Positions 1 to 5,230 of a stretch of DNA of 7,627 nucleotides are shown piece after piece. The notes beneath the pieces were generated by a model. That model saw nothing but the letters and a program-made list of their open reading frames with translations. It had not been told where the DNA came from and did no database searches. The position numbers were made by a program, and so were the translations under genes. Position 1 is the first letter of the stretch. Each line of letters opens with the position of its first letter. Source of the stretch: Anaerolineae bacterium (GTDB lineage: Bacteria > Chloroflexota > Anaerolineae > Promineifilales > Promineifilaceae); NCBI GenBank assembly GCA_028284105.1, contig JANQSK010000577.1, positions 1 through 7,627 of the forward strand. The letters are read 5' to 3'.

Positions 1-1346
1 ACGATGGCCCGTTGACCGAAGCTTACTCTTCTAAAACGGAAGGGACATTGGTCAATTCTGGGCAATTCACCGGCACACCTGTTGCCGAAGCAATCGATCA
101 GGTTATTGCCTGGTTAGAAGAAAAAGGGGCAGGTACAGGAGCCGTCAATTATCGGTTGCGTGACTGGTTGATTAGCCGTCAACGGTATTGGGGTGCACCT
201 ATTCCGATTGTTTATTGTGAGACTTGCGGTGCCGTTCCGGTGCCGGATGATCAATTGCCGGTGATGTTGCCAGAAGATGTGGAATTTACCCCTACGGGTG
301 AAAGCCCATTGAAATTGCATGAAGGCTTTATTCACACAACTTGTCCAACCTGTGATGAACCTGCCATTCGTGAAACGGATACGATGGACACATTTATGTG
401 CTCTAGCTGGTATCAATATCGCTATTTGAGCCCTAATGATGATGAAAATCCATTTGATCCTGAAGAAGGTGCCTATTGGCTGCCAGTTGATCAATATACT
501 GGTGGGATTGAGCACGCGACGATGCACTTGATCTACACGCGCTTTTTCACGATGGCAATGCGCGAGATGGGCTTGGTGAAAGAGGGTGAACCGATGCGTG
601 CCTTGTACAACCAAGGTATGGTGTTGGGTGAAGACAATGAAAAGATGTCTAAATCACGTGGTAACGTGGTTGCGCCAGATAATTTGGTTCAAGAGTTTGG
701 GGCCGATACTGTTCGCACCTATTTGATGTTCTTTTCAAAGTGGGATCAAGGTGGCCCTTGGAACTATGATGGCATCAAAGGCCCTCAACGTTTGTTGAGC
801 GATGTTTGGGAAGTGGCTCACTTGGTTTATGAAGCAGGTGAAGTTGATGCAAAAGCCGATCGTAATTTGCAGCGTAAAACGCATCAAACGATTCGTAAAG
901 TGACGAATGATTATGAAGGATTTGCCTTTAATACAGCCATTGCTGCCATGATGGAGTTGCGAAATGTGCTGAATGAAGCGGCTCGTAACAACAATGTGTC
1001 CGCTGAAGCGTGGCATGAAGCAATTGATAGTTTGTTGTTGTGTTTGGCCCCAATTGCTCCCCATATCACTGAAGAATGCTGGGCAAACCGCGGACGGCCG
1101 TATTCAATTCACACGCAAGAGTGGCCAGCCTGGAATGAAGAAACTGCTAAAGATGACAGTATCACCTTGGTGGTTCAGGTCAACGGTAAAGTACGCGATA
1201 AGATTGAAACAGATGCGGGTCAAAGCGACGAAGCATTGGAAGCATTGGCTTTGGCATCAGAAAACGTGCAAAAACATTTGGGTGACAATCCACCCCGCAA
1301 AGTAATTGTGGTTAAAGGCCGTTTGGTAAATATTGTGAAAGGCTAA
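1..1346 (+). CDS. leuS: Leucyl-tRNA synthetase, C-terminal part (5' end outside window)
   Basis: This cytoplasmic class Ia synthetase charges tRNA-Leu with leucine. The reading frame is open from base 3 at the window edge, so the HIGH motif and most of the editing domain lie upstream. Numbering from base 3, I see the conserved NYRLRDWLISRQRYWG block (about residues 46-61), a zinc-binding Cys4 module (CETC at 72, CPTC at 114), the ETDTMDTF and GGIEHATMHLIY blocks, and the KMSKS catalytic loop at residues 214-218 (bases 642-656). The anticodon-binding helical domain follows, then the small C-terminal domain (VVQVNGKVRDK) up to the TAA stop. Only a few residues separate GMVLGE from KMSKS, as in Bacillus LeuS; E. 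coli has the leucine-specific insertion there. The 3' end looks intact. The TTG at base 12 is an internal leucine codon, not a start. Confidence 0.97.
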   Translation, partial: DGPLTEAYSSKTEGTLVNSGQFTGTPVAEAIDQVIAWLEEKGAGTGAVNYRLRDWLISRQRYWGAPIPIVYCETCGAVPVPDDQLPVMLPEDVEFTPTGESPLKLHEGFIHTTCPTCDEPAIRETDTMDTFMCSSWYQYRYLSPNDDENPFDPEEGAYWLPVDQYTGGIEHATMHLIYTRFFTMAMREMGLVKEGEPMRALYNQGMVLGEDNEKMSKSRGNVVAPDNLVQEFGADTVRTYLMFFSKWDQGGPWNYDGIKGPQRLLSDVWEVAHLVYEAGEVDAKADRNLQRKTHQTIRKVTNDYEGFAFNTAIAAMMELRNVLNEAARNNNVSAEAWHEAIDSLLLCLAPIAPHITEECWANRGRPYSIHTQEWPAWNEETAKDDSITLVVQVNGKVRDKIETDAGQSDEALEALALASENVQKHLGDNPPRKVIVVKGRLVNIVKG

Positions 1347-1356
1347 TTTTTAAAAC

Positions 1357-1406
1357 TAAGTAATTGGGTAATGAAGTGATTATGCTTCAAATTACCCAAT
1401 TACTTA
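1357..1406. terminator. Long perfect hairpin after leuS, possible terminator or repeat
   Basis: Bases 1357-1372 and 1391-1406 are a perfect 16-bp inverted repeat (TAAGTAATTGGGTAAT and its complement) around an 18-base loop. The loop can pair further (GAAG at 1373-1376 with CTTC at 1385-1388). It starts 10 bases after the leuS stop, the right place for a transcription terminator. There is no T-run after it on the plus strand; on the minus strand it is followed by a TTTT-containing AT-rich stretch. The stem is AT-rich and unusually long and perfect, so a dispersed intergenic repeat is also possible. Confidence 0.5.
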
Positions 1407-1484
1407 ATGTCCACTTCTTAAATCTTTCAATCTCCATCCTCTAAACTTCTCATTCACAACTAAATTGACATAGAATCCGTATAG

Positions 1485-1495
1485 CAGACAGTCTG
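1485..1495. promoter_or_regulatory. Short palindrome upstream of the membrane-protein gene
   Basis: CAGAC-A-GTCTG is a perfect 5-bp inverted repeat with a one-base centre. It ends 8 bases before the Shine-Dalgarno sequence of the next gene. It could be a protein-binding operator or a weak RNA stem. A TTGACA at 1465-1470 lies just upstream, but I find no well-spaced -10 box for it (nearest TATAGC has a 9-bp spacer), so the promoter itself is not identified. Confidence 0.2.
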
Positions 1496-1502
1496 TATTT
1501 TG

Positions 1503-1508
1503 AAGGAG
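1503..1508 (+). promoter_or_regulatory. Shine-Dalgarno sequence that fixes the start at 1515
   Basis: AAGGAG sits six bases before the ATG at 1515. A TTG at 1500 lies in the same frame but overlaps this ribosome binding site and would place it inside the coding region, so the ATG is preferred. Confidence 0.8.
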
Positions 1509-1514
1509 TTAGAT

Positions 1515-2552
1515 ATGTCAAGACAGGATTCTGGATCGGGTGGAAGTTTTTCATCCTTTCCGTTTTTGCTTGTTATTTTCGGTGTGTTCTTTTTGCTCAG
1601 AAATATGGGGCGACTTCCAGACCCTAATTGGGCAGCTTTGTTCCAATTGTGGCCTTTGGTGCTCATTTTTGCGGGTTTGAATTTGGTCGCTCAAAATGGG
1701 CCTAGGCCTATTCGCGGTGTGCTTTCGTTTCTTTTGACGATTACGGCCATTTCTATTGCAGTCTTTGTGCTTTTCTTTAGTGAAGATAATGCATTATTGG
1801 CCCGTTTGGGGATCCAAACCTCTCCCCCAGCAATGATGAGCGAAACCATTTCATTTGATCCGCAAGATATTTCTGAAGCGGAAATTGAGCTTCATTTTAA
1901 CAGCATGGGGGGTGAAATAAATGCCCTTGAACCAAGCGGTGATTTGATCAATGGTGAAGTCTTTTTCTTCGATCGTTTGATTTTTGAAACGGAAGAAACA
2001 AATGATGGTGGCGCTAAAGTTGTGTTAGATACCAATAGCTTTAGTCCAATTAATTGGTGGGATAGTTGGGACAATGACGAGGATCGACGCTGGCAGATTG
2101 GCTTGAACCCTCGCACCCCAATTGATCTCAATATTGATTCAGGTTCTGGGGCCGTTGATTTTGATTTGAGCGGCTTGACTCTCACTGATTTGAATATCGA
2201 TATTGGCTCTGGCGCAAGCGCTATTTCACTGCCCGATGGCGATTATGAATTTGATTTGGACGTGGGTTCTGGTGCAACGAACGTTACATTTCCAGATAAC
2301 GGCCGTGTTTCAGCCACTTTAGATGGGGGCTCAGGTAGTTTCCGACTCATCATTCCAGAAGGTGTAGAGGCCAGAATCGATATTGATAGTGGTTCTGGTG
2401 GCGTGAATCTAGATGATCGTTTTACTTTGGTTGAAGGAGAACGTAACGATGATGGTGTTTGGGAAACTGAGGGCTATTCACGGAGTGGGGATGGAATCGA
2501 ACTCTTTGTAGATATTGGTTCAGGAAGCTTCCGCGTTCAGGAGCAACGTTAA
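1515..2552 (+). CDS. Membrane-anchored LiaI/toast_rack-like protein with GSG beta-repeats
   Basis: This is a 345-residue protein of unknown specific function. A short Ser/Gly-rich N-terminus is followed by three hydrophobic segments: about residues 14-30 (PFLLVIFGVFFLL), 40-58 (FQLWPLVLIFAGLNLV) and 67-90 (FLLTITAISIAVFVLFF). The first two resemble the LiaI/LiaF-type transmembrane region. From about residue 110 the chain is acidic and beta-rich. It carries a D-x-GSG motif at residues 208, 229, 249, 270 and 291, a 20-21 residue period, and again at 333, exactly two periods later. This pattern fits a right-handed beta-solenoid of the toast_rack/DUF4097/LiaF-C kind, known from the family as envelope-stress or adhesin-like modules. 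It is probably anchored in the cytoplasmic membrane with the repeat domain on one face; the side is not determined. It follows leuS by 168 bp and probably has its own promoter. Homology is by eye. Confidence 0.75.
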   Translation: MSRQDSGSGGSFSSFPFLLVIFGVFFLLRNMGRLPDPNWAALFQLWPLVLIFAGLNLVAQNGPRPIRGVLSFLLTITAISIAVFVLFFSEDNALLARLGIQTSPPAMMSETISFDPQDISEAEIELHFNSMGGEINALEPSGDLINGEVFFFDRLIFETEETNDGGAKVVLDTNSFSPINWWDSWDNDEDRRWQIGLNPRTPIDLNIDSGSGAVDFDLSGLTLTDLNIDIGSGASAISLPDGDYEFDLDVGSGATNVTFPDNGRVSATLDGGSGSFRLIIPEGVEARIDIDSGSGGVNLDDRFTLVEGERNDDGVWETEGYSRSGDGIELFVDIGSGSFRVQEQR

Positions 2553-2560
2553 ATTATAGA

Positions 2561-2594
2561 CGCATGGGTTTCTTTACCTGCAGAAACCCATGCG
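2561..2594. terminator. Hairpin between convergent genes, likely bidirectional terminator
   Basis: A perfect 13-bp stem (CGCATGGGTTTCT at 2561-2573, complement at 2582-2594) closes an 8-base loop. It fills the 45-bp gap between the stop of the membrane-protein gene at 2552 and the stop of sufE at 2598, so it can serve both strands. Neither side has a clear T-run, so it may work with Rho or as an mRNA 3'-end stabiliser. Confidence 0.6.
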
Positions 2595-2597
2595 CAA

Positions 2598-3023
2598 TTA
2601 TGCACTGACGGCTAAATTTTTCATGTGAGCCAAGATGGCACTAATCCCATTGAGGCGCTGCCCCGTAATTACAGCTTGAAGCCCCATTCTTAGATAGAAT
2701 TCATGCGGAACGGCCGTAATTTCTTCAGCCGTTGTCCCATCAAACCCCTCTTTCATGATAGATGCATAGCCACGAACGGTGGGTGATTCCTTTGGCACAT
2801 CAAAATGATAAATAAACGTGTCGTCTGCTTTCTTTTCCGCATAGATGAAAATGGGGGTGATACATTCATGAACCTGATCCATCTCATCCTGTTTACCTTC
2901 CAACCAATCGGGTAAATCGGGCAAACCTTCAGCAAACTCAAGTAGATATTCTATTTTTTCTTCCCCTTCGCAGTAGGAAAAATCATCAATTATTTCTTCT
3001 AATCGGGCAGGTAAATTGCTCAT
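2598..3023 (-). CDS. sufE: SufE-family sulfur-transfer protein
   Basis: SufE accepts persulfide sulfur from the cysteine desulfurase SufS and stimulates it, feeding Fe-S cluster assembly in the cytoplasm. At 141 residues it matches the family length (about 140). Visible family marks are the N-terminal helix with ...KIEYLLEFAEGLPDLP (about residues 23-38), the active-site cysteine Cys54 in the context Q-V-H-E-C-I-T-P, the VRGYASI segment (about 83-89), and the C-terminal YLRMGL...GQRLNGISAIL block. V-x-E-C replaces the GCQSxVW context of E. coli SufE, as is common outside Proteobacteria. No sufS or other suf gene is in the window; the convergent and divergent neighbours are unrelated, so it looks like a stand-alone gene. 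There is no convincing Shine-Dalgarno sequence before the ATG. Confidence 0.92.
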   Translation of the reverse strand: MSNLPARLEEIIDDFSYCEGEEKIEYLLEFAEGLPDLPDWLEGKQDEMDQVHECITPIFIYAEKKADDTFIYHFDVPKESPTVRGYASIMKEGFDGTTAEEITAVPHEFYLRMGLQAVITGQRLNGISAILAHMKNLAVSA

Positions 3024-3077
3024 AGTTGGATGTTAGCGTGAGGTTTTATTGTTGACAAGGAAAAGCTCGAAGACCAA

Positions 3078-3105
3078 GTGATAAATTAGCAAATAATGAG
3101 GTCAA
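3078..3105 (-). promoter_or_regulatory. Candidate sigma-70-type promoter for sufE
   Basis: On the minus strand, TTGACC (3105-3100) and TATCAC (3083-3078) are separated by 16 bases, giving a leader of roughly 45-50 bases before the sufE ATG. The -35 matches consensus at 5 of 6 and the -10 at 4 of 6. This is a weak, unaided call. Confidence 0.3.
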
Positions 3106-3186
3106 CCTTTACGAAATATGCTATACGATTCAAAACTTTAGATCCATGAAACCAGATATTATTTATTCTTTTGATTAGGCGACATG

Positions 3187-3195
3187 TGGTATACT
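3187..3195 (+). promoter_or_regulatory. Extended -10 promoter for thyA
   Basis: TGG followed directly by TATACT (3190-3195) is a good extended -10 element. It lies 36 bases before the thyA ATG, predicting a short leader of about 30 bases. A TTGATT at 3171-3176 is only 13 bases upstream, too close for a normal -35, which fits a promoter that relies on the extended -10. Confidence 0.5.
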
Positions 3196-3221
3196 ACAAC
3201 AAAACTTTAGCGTAGTGGAAA

Positions 3222-3226
3222 AGGGA
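3222..3226 (+). promoter_or_regulatory. Ribosome binding site of thyA
   Basis: The purine-rich AGGGA lies five bases before the ATG at 3232 and supports that start, which also gives exactly the canonical ThyA length. Confidence 0.65.
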
Positions 3227-3231
3227 AGAAA

Positions 3232-4026
3232 ATGGAGCAATATCACCAATTATTAAAAAGAGTGTTGGATGAAGGCGTTCAAAAGGGAGATCGGACGGGT
3301 ACTGGTACGATCAGTGTGTTCGGGCATCAGATGCGGTTTGACTTAGCGGATGGATTTCCCGCCATCACGACCAAACGATTGCACATGCATTCTGTCATTC
3401 ATGAGCTGCTTTGGTTTTTAAGTGGTGATACCAATGTACGCTATTTACAAGAAAACAAGGTGCGCATTTGGAACGAGTGGGCGGATGAGAATGGGGAGCT
3501 TGGTCCTGTTTATGGTGCGCAATGGCGTTCATGGCCAACCAAAGACGGCCGTATCATTGACCAAATTTCTGAGCTGATCGAAAGTCTTAAACAAAATCCA
3601 AATTCTCGCCGACACATCGTTTCTGCATGGAATGTGGGTGAACTCGAAAACATGGCGCTGCCGCCATGCCACACCTTTTTCCAATTTTATGTTGCAAACG
3701 GCCGTTTATCGTGCCAACTCTACCAACGAAGTGCCGACGTTTTCTTAGGTGTGCCCTTTAATATAGCTTCCTATGCACTTTTGCTTATGATGGTGGCTCA
3801 AGTCACAGGATATGAAGCGGGTGATTTTGTGCACACCTTTGGTGATACGCACATCTATCTCAATCATTTAGAGCAAGTTCATCTGCAGCTAGGTCGTGAT
3901 GAATATCCATTGCCCACCATGCGAATTAATCCAGATGTTACCAACATCTTCGATTTTACATTTGAAGATTTTGAACTGGTAGATTATCAATATCACCCCA
4001 CAATTAAGGCCCCCATCGCTGTATAA
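3232..4026 (+). CDS. thyA: Thymidylate synthase
   Basis: ThyA methylates dUMP to dTMP with 5,10-methylene-tetrahydrofolate and releases dihydrofolate; it acts as a cytoplasmic homodimer. The 264-residue length equals that of E. coli ThyA and the key residues fall at the same numbers. Arg21 of the phosphate-binding loop is in GDRTGTGT. The catalytic nucleophile Cys146 is in LPPCHTFFQFYV. QRSADVFLGVPFNIASYALL holds the dUMP-binding Arg/Ser/Asp/Asn residues, and HTFGDTHIYLNH the conserved His and Tyr. The C-terminus ends in the usual IKAPIAV. A DHFR-containing gene follows after 43 bp on the same strand, presumably co-transcribed, so the dihydrofolate made here is recycled by the neighbouring enzyme. 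Two copies of ACGGCCGT lie inside (3545 and 3698). Arginines are almost all CGN (one AGA in 14). Confidence 0.98.
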   Translation: MEQYHQLLKRVLDEGVQKGDRTGTGTISVFGHQMRFDLADGFPAITTKRLHMHSVIHELLWFLSGDTNVRYLQENKVRIWNEWADENGELGPVYGAQWRSWPTKDGRIIDQISELIESLKQNPNSRRHIVSAWNVGELENMALPPCHTFFQFYVANGRLSCQLYQRSADVFLGVPFNIASYALLLMMVAQVTGYEAGDFVHTFGDTHIYLNHLEQVHLQLGRDEYPLPTMRINPDVTNIFDFTFEDFELVDYQYHPTIKAPIAV

Positions 4027-4046
4027 GAGATGTCGTAATTGATAAT

Positions 4047-4063
4047 TTGGGCTTCGGCGCCAG
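4047..4063 (+). promoter_or_regulatory. UUCG-loop hairpin just before the DHFR-fusion start
   Basis: TTGGGC (4047-4052), loop TTCG (4053-4056) and GCGCCAG (4057-4063) can fold into a six-pair stem with one bulged G (4059) and a terminal U-G pair. It ends six bases before the ATG at 4070, where a Shine-Dalgarno sequence would sit; none is visible. It may limit translation of the downstream gene or mark a 3' end for thyA. Confidence 0.3.
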
Positions 4064-4069
4064 TTAAAT

Positions 4070-4660
4070 ATGATTCCTGAAAACATCAAAATTCAAATTT
4101 ATCAGTTCTTGAGAGGTAAATTATCAATTGACCATTTTGAAAAATGGGTTTACGAGAATAAGCACTTAGAAAAGCAGCTTGACAGAAATGGTTATCTTGC
4201 ATTGATTGCGTTTGATTTTCAGCAAAAAGATGCAAGATATGAACTAGAAAAGTTGTTGATGCAACATATCATTCCCGAAGTTGAATTTGATAGATGGTTA
4301 ATCCGACGAATGTTGAATCAACTGGTTCATCAAGAAGGGGATCCTGTAGAAATATTTCGCAATTTATATGATTTATATAATCGTGGCTATGGTTTTCTTA
4401 GAGACATCAGTTTACCTTCAATGATAGATATTGATGGAGTTCCCACATTATCTGAAAAACATCTTTGGAATGCTGAGGCTTTTGAAGAAAAGAGAAAGGG
4501 TCTGGATCATTTAATGAGCAAATATAAATCTCATGCCGAATCTGTTTTGACTGCGCTTGATAGAGAAGAAATAACGATACCAGCCATAGGAAAATTTGAG
4601 ATGAGGCAGAGTTTGAATAATTTAAGTCAATTTAGGGATGATGCCGTGAGCAATTTGTTA
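4070..4660 (+). other. AT-rich, probably transferred segment coding the N-terminal domain of the DHFR fusion
   Basis: By hand count GC is 184/540 (34%) over 4081-4620 against 144/300 (48%) over 4681-4980 in the DHFR half. Arginine codons shift just as sharply: 9 of 13 are AGA/AGG here, 0 of 10 in the DHFR half, 1 of 14 in thyA. No ACGGCCGT copy lies in it. The encoded 197 residues look like a complete small protein. From memory they resemble short acidic hypothetical proteins of Firmicutes and Bacteroidota with F-x-x-G...FExWxY...LE, followed by YELxKLL and DLYxxGYxFLRxL. I know no proven function for those and could not check. Confidence 0.6.
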
Positions 4661-5188
4661 ATGCCAGAAAACGTAGATCACCTTTCAATCATTGTGGCAA
4701 TGGATCAAAACCGATTGATTGGTAAAGATAACCGGATGCCTTGGCATTTGCCGGCTGATATGCGCTGGTTTCGAGAAAATACAGTTGGCAAGCCTGTGAT
4801 TATGGGTCGCAAGACGTATGAATCGATTCCGCTTAAATTTCGCCCTTTCCCGAATCGGCACAACATCATTTTAACTCGCAATCCAGATTATGAAGCGCCT
4901 GGGGCAACAGTCGTGCTTACGAGCGAGGCCGCACTTGAAGCAGCTGGTGATGTCGAAGAAATTATGATTGGCGGGGGTACCACTATCTACGAACTGTTTA
5001 TGCCGCTGGTCAACCGGTTCTATTTAACGAAGGTAAACGGCCGTTATGAAGGAGATACCTATCTCCCTGAATTTGATTTGAATGGCTGGCAAGAAACCTT
5101 TCATGAACATCACCCCACCGATGGAAAGAATGAAGTGTCTATCGACTGGTACATATTTGACAAAGAGATTAAGCAAACAGAAGGATAA
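4070..5188 (+). CDS. folA: Dihydrofolate reductase fused to an N-terminal domain of unknown function
   Basis: The C-terminal half (about residues 203-368) is a complete DHFR, which reduces dihydrofolate to tetrahydrofolate with NADPH. It has SIIVAMDQNRLIG, the Met20-loop NRMPWHLPAD with catalytic-acid Asp230 (E. coli Asp27), VIMGRKTYESI for NADPH binding, PNRHNIIL carrying the folate-binding Arg57 equivalent, IGGG, and EGDTYLPEF. Residues 1-197 are not DHFR: a mostly helical, acidic domain with LRGKLSIDHFEKWVYENKHLE, YELEKLL and DLYNRGYGFLRDISL. Free-standing DHFRs are about 160-170 residues, so this 372-residue protein is about twice normal. ATG 4070 is the only reasonable start after the in-frame stop at 4043 but lacks a Shine-Dalgarno. 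An in-frame ATG at 4661 (residue 198, weak GTGAG ten bases upstream) could give a stand-alone DHFR. The gene follows thyA by 43 bp. Confidence 0.9.
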   Translation: MIPENIKIQIYQFLRGKLSIDHFEKWVYENKHLEKQLDRNGYLALIAFDFQQKDARYELEKLLMQHIIPEVEFDRWLIRRMLNQLVHQEGDPVEIFRNLYDLYNRGYGFLRDISLPSMIDIDGVPTLSEKHLWNAEAFEEKRKGLDHLMSKYKSHAESVLTALDREEITIPAIGKFEMRQSLNNLSQFRDDAVSNLLMPENVDHLSIIVAMDQNRLIGKDNRMPWHLPADMRWFRENTVGKPVIMGRKTYESIPLKFRPFPNRHNIILTRNPDYEAPGATVVLTSEAALEAAGDVEEIMIGGGTTIYELFMPLVNRFYLTKVNGRYEGDTYLPEFDLNGWQETFHEHHPTDGKNEVSIDWYIFDKEIKQTEG

Positions 5189-5218
5189 ACAGGTAGTCTT
5201 AAAACAACCTGCTTATCC
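5183..5218. terminator. Hairpin between the DHFR fusion and valS, likely bidirectional terminator
   Basis: GGATAA-A-CAGGT (5183-5194) pairs with ACCTG-C-TTATCC (5207-5218), 11 pairs with one A-C mismatch, around a 12-base loop. It begins inside the last codons and stop of the DHFR fusion and sits in the 42-bp gap before the convergent valS stop at 5231. As with the other hairpins here, no T-run follows. Confidence 0.45.
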
Positions 5219-5230
5219 CATCATCATTCG

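Noticed and set aside
12..14. TTG at 12 as the start of a leuS-like gene
   Set aside because: The frame is open upstream and the protein lacks the N-terminal half of LeuS, so the gene simply begins outside the window.
114..1064. Minus-strand open frames at 114-614 and 735-1064
   Set aside because: Both are antiparallel shadows of leuS, with no ribosome binding site and no recognisable protein features.
973..1305. Plus-strand open frame in the +1 phase of leuS
   Set aside because: It overlaps conserved LeuS sequence that continues intact to its normal C-terminus; it is a frame shadow, not a frameshift.
1500..1514. TTG at 1500 as start of the membrane-protein gene
   Set aside because: It would put the strong AAGGAG ribosome binding site inside the coding region; ATG 1515 is correctly spaced from it.
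1892..2185. Minus-strand open frame inside the membrane-protein gene
   Set aside because: It lies opposite the periodic beta-repeat region, is of low complexity and has no start signals.
3052..3085. TTGACA (3052) with GATAAA (3080) as a thyA promoter
   Set aside because: The spacer is 22 bases and the leader would be about 140 bases; the extended -10 at 3187-3195 is a better candidate.
4070..5188. Reading the DHFR fusion as two overlapping genes or a frameshift artefact
   Set aside because: The frame is continuous with no stop between the halves, and both halves look complete, so a real fusion is the default; an assembly error remains possible.
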